DNA of 64,000 bases from Ilex aquifolium (taxonomy: Eukaryota > Streptophyta > Magnoliopsida > Aquifoliales > Aquifoliaceae), in the NCBI GenBank assembly GCA_951799425.1, contig OX637403.1, positions 22,844,811 through 22,908,810 of the forward strand, given 5' to 3'. A program made the position numbers and the translations under genes. The notes beneath the pieces are model-generated. The model searched no databases, was not told where the DNA came from, and saw only the letters and a list, made by a program, of their open reading frames with translations. This document shows positions 21,180 to 34,300 of the stretch, in pieces (position 1 is the first letter of the stretch; each line of letters starts with the position of its first letter).

Positions 21180-24100
21180 CAAGCATTGCTTGAACTTGAG
21201 CACTGGTACTGGCTTAGTAAACATATCTGATGGGTTCTCCGCTGTAGCAACATTTTCACTGTGACAATACCTTGAACCAAAACCTCACGAATGAAGCGAT
21301 ACCTAACATCAATGTGCTTGGTCCTTTCATGAAACATCTGATTTTTGGTCAAATGTATTGCACTTTGATTATCACAAAATACAGTAGTTACCTCCTCTTC
21401 CAAGCTCAAATCACAGACCAAAACTCTTAGCCAAATTGCTTCTTTAACTGCCTCTAATACTGCCATGTATTCTACCTCTGTGGTAGATAAATCAACTGTA
21501 GACTGTAGGATCGCCCTCCAACTTACAGTGCACCCAAATAAAGTAAAAACATAACCTGTCAGAGATCTCCTCTTATCTAGATCACCCGCATAATCTGAAT
21601 CAACAAAACCAACAATTGTAGAATCGATGTCATCTCTTCTACCAAATACAAAGCCAACATCTATCGTGCATCTCAAATAACGAAGTATCCATTTCACAGT
21701 CTGCCAATGAACCTTCCCAGGATTAATCATGTAACGGCTAACCACACTAACGGCCTGTGAAATATCTGGACGAGTGCAAACCATAGCATACATGATGCTC
21801 CCAACTACACTAGAATAAGGAACACGAGACATAAACTGCTCCTCATTCTTAATCTGTGGTGTTAAAGCTGCTGAAAGCCTAAAGTGAGCGGCAAGTGGAG
21901 TATTCACGGGCTTCGAATTCTGCATCCCAAACCACTCAATAACTTTCTCAATATATTTCTTTTGAGATAAATATAACATACTTGCTCTTCTATCCCTGTG
22001 AATCTTCATACCCAAATTTTCTTTGCAGCACCCAAATCTTTCATCTCAAATTCTAAACTCAATTGTTTCTTCAACTTGTCAATCTCTAACATGCTCTTAG
22101 CAGCAATAAGCATGTCATCTACATAAAACAATAAATATATAAAAGAACCATCTGACAACTGTCTGTGATATGCATAACTATTATAATTACTTCTAGAGTA
22201 ACCATGATCTACCATAAAGGTGTCAAAACGTTTGTACCACTGCCTTGGAGACTATTTCAAACCATATAATGATTTCTTCAACAAGCAAACATGATCTTCT
22301 TTACCTTGAACAATAAAACCCTCTGGTTGATGCATGTAGATAGTTTCCTCTAGCTCACCATGTAGAAAAGATATATTTACATCAAGTTGCTCAAGCTCAA
22401 GATTGAGTGAAGCAACCATGGCAAGCAATACATGAATAGAGCTATGTTTCATAACTGGTGAGAACTTCATTGAAGTCCACACCCTCTCTCTGACTGTAGC
22501 CCTTTGCAACTAATCGTGTCTTGTACCTTGCAGATTCAACCCCTGGGATTCCTTCCTTTTTCTTGAAGACCCATTTGCAGCCAATAGTCTTCATGCCCTT
22601 AGGCAACTTCATTAATTCCCAAGTCTAGTGCTTATGAAGAGATTCTATTTCCTCGACCATAGCAACAACCCAATGTGCAGACTCATTGCCTGTGATAGCT
22701 TCTGAATATGTGGAAGGCTCCTGAACACCAAACTCCTCTGCTATAGTCAGTGCATAAGCCACCAAGTCTGCATACCCATATTTCTGAGGGGGTTTAATTT
22801 GCCTCCTCTCCTTGCCTATTGTAATACTGTACTCTTGTTGCTCCTGTGGATCATCACCTGAACTAGAACTAGGAAAATCTAAAATAGATTGAACTGGAGT
22901 ACTTTTAAGTGCTTTCTGTAAAGCTTCTATCTATAGCTCCGCCTCCTTGCTATAATCCTGTTATTTCCCTCCAAAAACTACAAACTCCTTTCTCGGATGA
23001 CACATGGAAGATTCATCAAATACAACATCTCTACTGACTATAAAATTAGGTGATTTAGGATCAGAATACCATAATCTATATCCTTTCACACCATTAACAT
23101 AACCAATAAATATGCACTTCTTAGCCTTAGGCTCAAGTTTACCATGACAATAAGCATTGCAACCAAATATTTTTAAATCAGAATAATCAGCAGGAGTACC
23201 AGACCATACCTCATGTAAAGTCTTCAACTCAATAGCAGTGGATGGAGAACGATTAACCAAATAGCAAGCAGTGCTGACAGCCTCAGCCCAAAAATCTTTA
23301 TACAATCCTACATTAGAGAGCATACAACGTGCTCTCTCCAAAAGAGTCTTGTTCATCCTCTTTGCAACCCCATTTTGCTGTGGAGTAGACCGGATAGTAC
23401 GATGCCTGACAATGCCTTCATCTTTGCATAACTCATTAAATTCACCTCCTCAAAATTCCAAACCATTATCTGTTCTGAGACGCTTGACTTTCTTACCTGT
23501 CTGTTTCTTAATGAAAGTCTTCCATTGCTTGAAAGTCCCAAAAACATCACTCTTGCATTTCAGAAAATATACCCAAACCTTTCTTGAATAATCATCAATA
23601 AAGGTCAAAAGAAACCGAGCACCACCCTTAGATGGAACCTGAGAAGGACCCCAAAGGTCTGAATGGATATAATCAACTGTATCTTTAGTCATGTGAATAG
23701 CTGTGCTGAACTTGACTCTGCACTGTTTCCCAAAGACACAATGCTCACAAAAATCAAGTTTTCCAATTTCCTGTTTGCCAAGCAAACCCTGTTTACACAA
23801 GACTTCCATGCCCCTCTCGCTCATGTGACCCAAACGCATATGTCATAGTTGGGTAGTATCCGAATCTGAAATTTTTGAAGATGACACACCAGCTGCACCA
23901 ATCACAGTATTACCATGAAGAACATAGAGGCCACTAATCTTTTTACCTTTCATCACAACCAGGGAATCTCTGGAGACTTTCATAACTCCACCTTCAGCAG
24001 AAAACCTGCAACCAATGGAATCTAAAGTATCCAAGGAAATCAAATTCTTCTTTAATTCTGGAATATGTTGTACATCTGTCAAAGTCCTCACAACCCCATC

Positions 24101-24360
24101 ATGTGTCTTAATTCGGATAGTACCTATTCCAACAGTCTTGCAAGCACTATTATTTCCCATCAAGGATGAACCACTATTGATTGACTCATAGGTTGTAAAC
24201 CAATCCCTACCGAATCAAGAATCCATTCATCATGAAAACGTTCATCAGAGACTGTAAGGACATTATCTGAACCATCAGATGCATCTTCTGCAACACCAGC
24301 AACACTAGAGGAATCGGAAGGATTTGATTTTTTCTGTCCCCCTTTATTTTTCAACTTAAA
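21180..24360 (-). pseudogene. pol: Copia pol: protease, integrase, RT, RNase H (broken)
   Basis: Minus-strand frames in order: protease region (DEWILDS near 24230, with a frameshift just after the catalytic D-S); integrase with [17 protein letters not shown] zinc-binding part, HSDLWGPS and [13 protein letters not shown] (23840-23450), RTDNG, then TPQQNG and RMNKTLLERARCML; reverse transcriptase (GVDFNEV, LDVNISFLHGELEE, and FYVDDMLIA near 22130 with the catalytic YVDD); RNase H (VGFVDSDYAGD, CDNQSAIHL, HERTKHIDVRYRFIRE). Breaks include a stop after the RTDNGLEF motif, one after KKSLYGLK (22252), and a frameshift near 22010. Copia polyproteins are normally one frame of ~1300 codons, so this copy is dead. 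Confidence 0.9.
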
Positions 24361-25125
24361 ATAATCACACTTATAATGACCAATTTTATGACAATAAAAA
24401 GATTCAACATTATTCTGTTTCTTTCTAGACTGTGATCGATATCCAGATTTTCCTTTTCCTTTATCTGAATTTCTTTCAACGGATCAACCTCTATTATTAT
24501 TAGAGGAATTATCATGACGACCCTTCACAAATAAACCCTCGGCCTGAGCATTACTGCCCTTACCGTTCAATTTAGTACGCAACTCCTTAGAATTCAAAGA
24601 GCATTTCACATCAACTAAAGAGGTTAAGTCTCTCCCATACAACATCGAATTAACAAAATTATCAAATGAATCAGGCAGCGAGCATAACACAATCAAGGCT
24701 TGATCTTCATCCCCAATTTTAATATCAATATTTTTCAAGTCAATAATAATTTTGTTAAATTCATCAAAATGTTCATTAATGGACGTACTTTCCTTCATCT
24801 TGAGTGTATACAAACGTTGCTTCAGATACAAGCGGTTGACGAGAGATTTCTTCATATATAAACTCTCCAACTTTTTTCATAGCCCTTCAGCTTTGTCTTC
24901 ATCGATAACCTCACGAAAAACTTCATCAGCAAGAGACAACTGAATTGCACTGTGTTTTTTTTCTTCAATCTCAACAACTTTAGTCTGATCTGTCTCCTTG
25001 GATAAAGTTCCATCAATGGCCTTTGCCAAACTCTGCTGACGAAGCAATGCCTTCATCTTGATCTGCCATAAACTGAAATTTTTCTGACCATCAAATTTTT
25101 CTATCTCGAATTTTGTTGTAGCCAT
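24361..25125 (-). pseudogene. gag: Copia gag with damaged zinc knuckle
   Basis: ATG 25125 begins MATTKFEIEKFDGQKNFSLW, the typical copia capsid start, 28 bp from the LTR. A stop follows EDKAEGL (24877); the next part (SLVNRLYLKQRLYTLKM, DLTSLVDVKCSLNSKELR) is the UBN2-type gag domain. The zinc knuckle near 24370-24400 reads FYCHKIGHYKCDY, in which two of the three Cys of a CCHC knuckle are displaced or lost. Confidence 0.85.
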
Positions 25126-25137
25126 TCCAAAACAAAT

Positions 25138-25150
25138 AGCTCTGATACCA
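25138..25150 (-). other. Copia primer-binding site, initiator Met-tRNA
   Basis: TTGGTATCAGAGC on the minus strand, next to the 5' LTR. Confidence 0.9.
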
Positions 25151-25153
25151 ATT

Positions 25154-25625
25154 TGTTATGAACCAAAACCACAAGCAAAATAATAACACAACGAAATAGA
25201 AAAATAGAACACAAAGATTTACGTGTTCGACTCAACAAGCAAGCCTACGTCCATGAACGAAACACAGCGGCAAGATTTCACTATTGAATGTTAGAGATTA
25301 CAAAGTTCTCAAATCAAAAGGTAAGAGAACATTCACCCGCTCTATTCCAATATTACAATAATTATTGGAAAGACACCAAATAGAGAAAACCAAATCCCTA
25401 TATTTATAGGCTATAAAACTCCTTTTAAGGCAAGGAGTTTAAATCACATAAGTCCATATAGGACTAGAACTCATCACCGGTTGAATACTTCAATACATTC
25501 CCAATTAAATAATGAAACACTCTTCTATTTGAAAACAAATATTCTTGAGTCAACAAATTTAATCAACGAGCTGCCCATGGTAAATCTCCAATACAATTGA
25601 GACTTGAAATACAAGTCACACAACA
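25154..25625 (-). repeat. Copia 5' LTR
   Basis: Copy of 20590-21063. The TATAAATA box at 25401-25408 (minus strand) would start the genomic transcript. Confidence 0.95.
25401..25408 (-). promoter_or_regulatory. TATA box of the copia 5' LTR
   Basis: TATAAATA on the minus strand inside a C/T-rich context, in the expected U3 position. Confidence 0.65.
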
Positions 25626-25630
25626 CATAT

Positions 25631-27650
25631 AAATATTTCTTATTACATTTTTTTATATGTCTTCTGCCTAAATCTCAACATTGCTTTTACATTACATTTA
25701 TGAATTGTTCAATTTTCTTTGTTTCAAATTTCAAAACATAATCTACTTAAGTTCTACCTTAATATAGATTGATATATATATATATATTGACACGGAGTAG
25801 CAATATGATGAGAAAAAGAAACAAAGCGAATACAACTGGTAATGTACAACATTCTTTTATTAATGCTGTGTAAAACTCATTTTTAATAACAAATTGTACT
25901 CTTCTATTTTTCACTACCAAGCTTTTCATCTATCGTGTTCTATAAAAATAAAGAAAAATAGGCTAACCAAAGCTAATTTTTATATAAATATTTTTCTAAC
26001 AAATGAACAAAAAAAAAAACGAAAGAAATAAGAAGACGTGAAGCATATGCAAAAAAGAAACATTCTTCATATCTTGAAGGTGACAATTCTAAAGGTATTA
26101 ATAAACAAAATTTATCCTCCTAATATTTTTACCATTAACACAAATCTTACATCTTACAACTAAAATTATATTCTATTTTGTTTCAGCAAGTTCAACGTCT
26201 TCACCGGTTATAAATGTTGGAACGGAAATCCCAAGAGCTGTTGACAGCGCGTATGTATCGAATATCAAAAAATTTCTTTTAAAACCCTACAAAACGGAAT
26301 TAGGGTTTACCTTTGAGATCCCTTGAGATTGATCTTGTCTAAGCACGAATGCAGAACAGATCAACGAGCAACTGAAAGATAGTTCGACAAACCTCACAAC
26401 CTTCTGTCGTATATCCCACAATGTCAGAATCCGGATGCAGTGTGGGCTACCAAGACCTCCGAATCCCTGCTCTCCCTTTCAGGCTCCCTTAAAAACGTGA
26501 GTAAAGAATAGATACTGAATTAAAGAGTCTAGACATCTACATATAGGTTACAACAGAGACCCTAAGAAGAAATAATGACTGAGCTTCTAATGGGCTTAAG
26601 ATTCCTATGTTCAACTCATAACAAACATCCTACAACCCATTAAAAATAAGTCAGTTCACTAAAGACTTATTATTGATCTCCTGACCCTTATCTCAAAATT
26701 ATATTCGAGCCCCTTATTATTATATGCTTAATAATCTCTCCACATTTAAGATTACAGATGTATTGACTTCTTTTATTCCTTAAAACCTTACCGCTCAACT
26801 TATTTGTCATGTCGGATAATTAAATCCACCTGTAGGGTTTAACATGGACAAAACTTATGAGTTTTCTCAAGAGGACATTATCAATTCATTTAAATACTAG
26901 GAAGTGGTTTTTTTAATATTTAATTTTCACCATACAAATAACATCGTCTCCCAATTCACCGAGCTTATTGACTCAATATGAATCTCACCCTTTGATGAAT
27001 TAAAGTGACAAACATTATATGCACATGACAATTAAATATTTTTGGGATTAAGAGTATAATCAATCATAATAATCATGAGGTATTTATTATCTTATTAAAT
27101 CAGTAAAAAATAATAACCTCAACATGGGTCTATTCAATACACAAAGTGTACTAGTGCAATAATCCGAGACATCAAACAGTCTCTTACAGTCAAGACAGAT
27201 TATGCCAGAATATTACACTACAATCATACCAATGGTGTGTCCAATTTCATCTAGGATTGTGAACATATACTCATATTATATAAGGATCCGACAATTTGGT
27301 CTTCTGTATATAAACCGAACTCTACATACCAGATTATCTACAATGTAAAATATAATACACACATGCATACCATATATTAAATATAATGCAAACATTTTGC
27401 CCATATAGATTCTCAATAAAATGAAAAAAAAATAAAATTTTATTAATTAATAACACAAGTTTCATTACAAAAATCAAGCTTTAAGTATACTACTCTATCA
27501 ATAAATTCATTCAACTCCAAAAGTATATCTGTTAATTTCATCAAACATAAAATTTGTTAGACTTCTAAAATAAGAAACTTATGGTTTTTTGACATAGGAT
27601 CTCGTGCCAAGTATTCTAGAAGAACTTACGATCTTAGACTAAACAATATT
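25631..27650. other. Non-coding stretch, possibly an old LTR or 5' leader
   Basis: No coding frame. Around 26250-26500 the texture (an AGGGTTT run, CCTTTGAGATCCCTTGAGA, CTCCCTTTCAGGCTCCC) resembles a retrotransposon LTR/leader, but I found no partner copy or TSD. 26700-27600 is AT-rich and I see nothing in it. Confidence 0.4.
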
Positions 27651-27654
27651 CCTT

Positions 27655-30400
27655 CACAGGCTTCAATCCTTCCCATACAACCACCATGCAGAGCAGTTTC
27701 TCTTCGAACCTAATATATTTTGCTGCATGAACGAACGGACAAGTCTCACTCTACTATACCAATAGTCCTCCAAAACATCGACTGCTATATATATACATCA
27801 ACCTCTGATGAATCAAATGAATTTCGGGTGTATACTCAAACATACAATGGTTCATTTGCTTTCACATCTTTTGGAGTGAATTACGATAAGGAAATGTGTC
27901 GAAGCAATAAAAGAATTTATACTTTTAGAATACAAGATCAGGTTTAACGAGCTCAAGCCAAGTAATGACAGGTCTTCCTATTTACAACTATAATTTTATA
28001 ACACTGATCATGAAATTGAGAATAGAATGAAGTGTTCTGAGAAGCTCAAATCTTCCATTGTTGAAAAGCTTATCTGAATCTTAAATGCAAATCCATATTC
28101 AACTTTCTTCCTAAGCCTAAGAAACATAGCTGATTTAGACACACATCAGATCCTTATCAAAAGTTAGCTTGGTTTAGATCAGTGAGTCTACAACAATCAT
28201 TCGGCCTCATAAATTGCTACAATTTGAACTGAAAATGCCAACTCAATTGAGCACAAAGAAAGATATATTATTATTCAACAAATCTCAGGTCATAGTGAAA
28301 GAGTACGTTACAATTTTGGATGTTATGACCACTTACAATACCCCCTATTATTTCCTTTTGGTGAAACTGGGTAGCATCAAGGAATACAAAGCAATGATAG
28401 AAAAAAAGGAGAAATTATTTGTGACGAATAATTTTTGATTTGCCCTGAGCAAATGTCGTATGCTTCATATTTTCTTGGAAAAGAAACAAAAGGTATTAAA
28501 ACCACACTATAGCTTCCAATTGATTGCGTGGTACCTCTTTTCCAAAAAAAAAATACACAAATCTTATTCCCTTCCAGTTTTAAAGAAGACCAGAAACAAC
28601 AGAGCTATGATTTCTTACCGTGAATGTAATTGTTACAAGTTCCAAATAAGGTCTAACGATAGATTAGTTCTACTATGTTCTGGATGTCTGTAACAACAAT
28701 TTTGTACAAATATGTATGTAAAGATCGAAACATGTAGATTGAACTATTTTTGACAAAAGCAAACCCAAATCAGAGCTGAGTTGTATTAAGGAATCATTGA
28801 TAGTATCATTGTAGGAGAAAATAGAGGTTCACAAGGTGGTCATATGATTATCCTTCCAGCATCTTTCATCGGTGGCCCAAGAGATCTTCAACATCGTTAT
28901 GTTGATGCAATGGGTTTAGACCAGACATTTTTTAACCATTACATGGAACCTATCGTGGCAAGAAATCAAAGGAAAAATTGGGGTCAAATGAGGAAGCTCA
29001 AAACCGACCTGACCTCGCGGTTCGAATATTTAGAGCAAAACTAGAACAGCTGAAGGACAACATTACTAAGAAACAAATCTTTGAAAAAGTTGTTGCATTC
29101 ACATATGTCATTGAATTTCAAAAGAGAGACCTTTCACATGTAGAACGTGGATATAAATTCAGTTCCCCAGATATGACTCATTTGTATCAGTTGAACTTCC
29201 AAAAGAACATAATAACTCACATTTATTCTCTATAGTTACAAAGCACATGATGCATGGACCTTATGGTGCACTAAACCTAAAATAATGTTTGCATGAAAAA
29301 TGGACAATGTAGAAACCACTACCGAAAAAGTTTTGAACCAATCACAAGATCCATAAAAGATTTGTATCCAATATATAAAAGATGTGATAATGGGCAAAAA
29401 ATCAAAATCTGAAATCAAATGATTGATAATCGTTGAGTTGTTCCTCATAATCCATATCTACTTGCAAAATATGATTGTCATAATTAATGTTGAAATCTGC
29501 TCGACAATCAAAGTCGTGAAATACCTATACAAATACATTTATAAGGGCCATGACAAAATTGCATTTCACATATTGAACAAAATCAATCCAATCACGTAGA
29601 TGAAATCCAACAGTTCCAATTCGCAAGATGGATGTCTCTGCCGGAAGCAATGTGGAGAATTTACAAATTTCCTTTAAATGACATACAACCATCTATCATT
29701 CATCTACAACTTCATCTTGAACATCAACAAACCGTTAGCTTCAAAAAGACATATAGTCTAAACTCTATTATACATAATGAACTCTTCTCAAAAACAATTC
29801 TGACAGAATTATTCTCAATGAGTAGAACTAACTGAAATATTATTACTAAATTTTGTATATATATATATATAGAGAGAGAATTCCCAGCACTTTGTATGGT
29901 CTCAACAAGATAAAATGTGGATGGAGAGAAAAAAAGAAAAAGTAATTGGGCGAATAATCATATCAAATCTCACTCAAGGTGAAATATACTTTCCATGCTT
30001 ACTTTTAAATCACGTTAGAGCACCAACATCATTTGATAATTTAAAGATTGTCAATAGAATTTTAGCAAAAATATTTCAAGAAGCTGCACTAATGCATGAC
30101 TTATTTAGAAGCTGATAACAATCTTGAACAATGTCTCAAAGAAGCCATATCCTACCAAATGCCACATTTCTTGAGAAGATTATTGGTTACCATTCTTGTT
30201 CATTGTGCTCCAAACAATCCCTAAACACTATGGGCAAATTTTGAATGCTTTATGTCCGAAGATTATGCCAACAAAACAAATCTCTCAAAAGAACAAATTC
30301 AGAAGAAAGTGTTGTAGAACCTAAACTCACAACAATATCATGCATTACAAATAATAATCGATAGTGTTTTATCTGAAAAAAATAATCATTTTTCATAGAT
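27655..30400 (+). pseudogene. Helitron Rep-domain remnant (no helicase)
   Basis: Fragments in several frames, in the right order for a plant Helitron RepHel protein, which nicks and joins DNA during rolling-circle transposition: FLFEPNIFCC, FAFTSFGVNYDKEMC with IYTFRIQ near 27850-27945, a YNFGCYDHLQYPLLFPFGE match in a shifted frame near 28330, IILPASFIGGPRDLQHRYVDAM (28846-28910), EAQNRPDLAVRIFRAKLEQL, FTYVIEFQKRDLSHV, the two-tyrosine motif KYLYKYIYKGHD near 29519, PEAMWRIYKFPLND and IHLQLHLEHQQTVSFKK, then LLLNHVRAPTSFDNLK. The second His of the HUH metal motif is lost in a small deletion after LSHV. The helicase half is absent after ~30400, and no CTRR end with hairpin was found. Confidence 0.8.
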
Positions 30401-31359
30401 GGACTAGTGGTACTTGTTGTAGAATACAGTGTGGTAAACAATCTCAATTTACAAGTAATATAAGTACTCTATGTATACTATATATATACTCTTATATATA
30501 TATAAGAGTAAAATAAAACAAGTGTGGAAAGACATGAGTATAGGAGGAGAATCACATCTGTAGATATAAATGGAGAATATAATTTTTTTTTACTGAAGAA
30601 AATCTTTCAACAAAACATACAAATTACAATACAGAATTAAAGACTAATACTTACAACACTAGCACTAGTGGGCTAGTGGAGATAAGGTTGCAGAAATAAA
30701 GATTGCAGAATAAAAGCTCTTCTTTTGCATCATGAAGAAGGATATTCACATAACCTACCGTGTCTTTATAGATCTCTTATACTTTGATCTAGTTGAATTC
30801 CTACATTTCGTGGGAACAAGTCACTAGATAATCTAAGTAAAACTTATAGCGAGATATCATGCACATGCCACCAGATAATGCACTAAAGGCAATTTTTCTT
30901 ACTGATTGTATTCATACTACATTCTAGTCTATATAACTAACTTTCCCAGTTACATGGGGAAAAAAAAAAATCTGTAAGGCATTCCAATGGAAATATGTCC
31001 TGCATACATACCATACCATATCCATACTTGGGCTCATTATTGTATGTGTGCTTTGACTTAATATGAGTTTATGGTATCTTCATAACTCAGTTATCTCTTT
31101 TCCCCAAAATTTTGCTGTATTTCAAGAGTGCTTTTAATTACTATTGTTTTTCAGTAGCAAATAGGTTTTTCCTATTTCCTTTCCCTTCATTCGAAAGAAA
31201 TGGATAGAGAATTAATGTAAGAGACCAAAGTAAAAGAGGAAACTTTAGAACAAAGAGTAAAAATGCATAAAAATGAGGCATGGAGTGAAGAACAGGCGTT
31301 ACAAATAGCGTAATACGACAGAGGGAGAAGTAATAGCAGAGTTATAAACACTCTTGTAT
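30401..31359. other. Intergenic DNA downstream of the LRR kinase
   Basis: AT-rich, with a small TA repeat at 30478-30505. No gene seen. Confidence 0.5.
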
Positions 31360-34300
31360 TTATTTTCTGCCTTCCTCTTGTATCCTTATTCCAACGAGAA
31401 TGTCTTTGACCAAACGGAGTTGAGAAGTCGCAGAACCAATGTCCATTCTTTTACTTGGAAGTTCCATGGAACAAGCAATTCCAATCATAAAGATTGAAAT
31501 GAGGCACTCCTCAATAATGCTGTATTTTGACTGGGTACGAGTTTGAAAGCTTTAAGTTATCTCCTCGTCTTTCGTGTGAACAAGAGCAGGATCAGAAATC
31601 TCCATAACTCGTCCAGGTATAGCGATCTTAGCAAAGTTATGAAGGTTCAGACCATTGTTAAACATGTCATTAGTGGGCCTCCTTCCGGTGAATATCTCCA
31701 ACAAGAGGATTCCATAGCTGTACACATCACCAGATGTTGACACCTCACAGCCCATGCCATTCTCTGCATATTACAAATTCAAGTATTAGTTAATGCTTTT
31801 TGACTTCTACAATAACATGTGCTTGGTGCAAGGACCATTGTTTGGTGTCATGATAAAATTAAAATGGTCTAGTAAGTGTGAGAACCTGAGTTAAGAAATC
31901 CTTTTGTGCAAAGAACACTAAATATTAGGTCTATATGCAGTTTACCTCTCCTAAATAACACATGGTGGGTGAAGTTCTTGTTTTGGTCTTAAATCACACG
32001 TGGCTGCGTGTGTGCACTCACTTTGGTGTGAAGGTGAGAAGATTGCAAAGCATGGTACCAAACAATGACTTCACTCAATTTCATGCAGAGGCAAAGCCAC
32101 CTTAGGTATTTAGGACCAAGGAGACCATACCCCCTACCCCTAAGTTTGGAAAATTGACTTTTGGCACTTCAAACTTCATGTAATTTTGCAGGAGATTTTT
32201 AAATTTGACCAACCTTAAATTTTAGGCTTTTTCAATGTGACCTCTAAACAGTGTATAGTATTTTGCGGCCCATAATAAACACTACTTCTCGGATTTTTTC
32301 TTTGAAACTCCACAAAAGAGGGAAAGAAAAAAAAAAAGGTACCTGGACAAAGTAGCCAAATGGTACCTAAATTGCAACCCCTTTATCTTGGTATCTCTGA
32401 ATCTCATGCATGCTTACCATGCCACAAATAGCTCAATTCTCGTCTGTGCAATAGGGAACTAATAGTGACAGTTGAACAACTACCATACACCTCTATTTTG
32501 GAACAGGTAAAAAAACTCAAATAAACAACAAAAGGATTACATATTACTTGCTGCATTAACAAATACCACTTGCTACAATAGTCAACACCACATGGATTTT
32601 TTCAATTTCAAGTAATTTAATTATTTGGATATCCATTAGAAAATGGAACAAAAAAGGGCCTTATGATGGTAGTTACAATAACATTTCAAAATGAATATCC
32701 ATCTATGGTAGACGATCAGCCTTAACAATAAACGAAGAGAGCTGAAAATGGGCAAAAAGAAAAGAGAGGAAGACAGAGTTACCCGGAGCAGCGTATCCAA
32801 TGGTCCCAATTATTCCTATGGAGCTGGCTTGATATGAAGCACATGTTGTTGTGGCCTCGGCAAGAAACTTTGCTAACCCAAAATCACCTACATGAGCAAC
32901 CAACTTACTGTCCAGCAGAACATTACTTGGCTTGAGATCACAATGGACCAAGGGTGTTCCGCAATGATAATGAAGATAATCAAGTGCACAAGCTACATCA
33001 ATCGCAATGTTTAACCTCTGCAGCAGGTTTAAAATCCGAGGCTTCTCATTTGTACTACCTACTTTAGGGCACTTATGCAACCAACCATCCAAAATCCCAT
33101 GGACCATATACGCATAGACAATAGCCTTGAAATTGTTACCTTGGAAATCAATGCTGGAACAAGTAGTTAAGACCTTCACAAGATTCCGATGCCTGATAAG
33201 TCTCAAAGCTTCACACTGTGTCACAAAACTCTTGGAAGCTCCTTGGCCTTTAAGATTGAGTACCTTCACAGCAACAACAGTTTCACTTTCCTTGAGAAGT
33301 CCTTTATACACGGAGCTGAACTTTCCCAAGCCAATCAGATTGGCTGCTGAGAAACCATCTGTAGCTCTATAAAGACTTTCATAAGAGACTTTAGGAAGTA
33401 TATCTGTTGTTGAATCACATGGCAAAGAGCAAGACACCTTTTTTGTATGTATCCCTTTATAAACAAAAACATAAAACAACATCAAAATTAGCACCAAGGT
33501 CCCACTAAATATTGGTGCTCCTAATTTAAGAGCATAAGATACTCCATGTTTTCTTGATGCTTTTGTGATGCTGCATTTAGGCAGCTGCAACTCTGGAACA
33601 CCCCCACAAAGCTTACTATTTCCAACAATTGAAACTGCACTTGCATTTCTGAATACTCCTCCTAGCGGTATCTCACCCTCAAAATCATTGAAAGATAGAT
33701 CTAGAGTCTGTAAGAATAAAAGACTCTCTAAGTATCCCGGAATCTTCTTCGCCAAGTTGTTGCAAGAAAAATTCAAAACTTCAATGCTTTTCAAAGAACT
33801 TAAAGATGGAGGAATGCTCCCATGAAAGAAGTTACCAGCAATTTTGAGCTCTCTCAAGTTTGTGCAGCTGCCAATACACCTGGGAATCTCACCAGATAAC
33901 ATGTTGTAGGAAACATCCAGTAATACCAGATTGCCCAACTCACCTGGTCCTAATGGAAGGGAACCAATTAAATGGTTGTAAGATAAATTGAGAAATATTG
34001 ATAAGGAAGACAGACCTAAAACTTCTTTGGGTATTTGACCACTGAAATTATTTTGAGAAAGATCCAATAACAATAAATTATGGCATTTTGCTAGACTAGA
34101 TGGGATGCAACCCTACAAATTATTTGCTCCCAGGAAGAGTTTGGTCAATGTGGTTAAATTTCCCAGAGAAGATGGAATATATCCAGATAGTTTATTTTAA
34201 GCGAGACACAACACATTTAAATTTTCAAGTTTTCCAAGGGAATCAGGAATGCTACCATTCAATTGGTTCGGTCCCAAAAATAAACTCTCTAAGTTGACAA

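Larger units (their letters stand above)
20590..25625 (-). mobile_element. Ty1/copia LTR retrotransposon, near full length
   Basis: Direct repeats of 474 bp (20590-21063) and 472 bp (25154-25625), perfect 5-bp duplication CATAT on both sides (20585-20589, 25626-25630). Read on the minus strand: 5' LTR, primer-binding site, gag, protease, integrase, reverse transcriptase, RNase H, purine tract, 3' LTR. Integrase before reverse transcriptase is the copia order. Every domain is present but each is cut by stops or frameshifts. LTRs are very similar, so the insertion is young compared with the coding damage. Confidence 0.95.
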
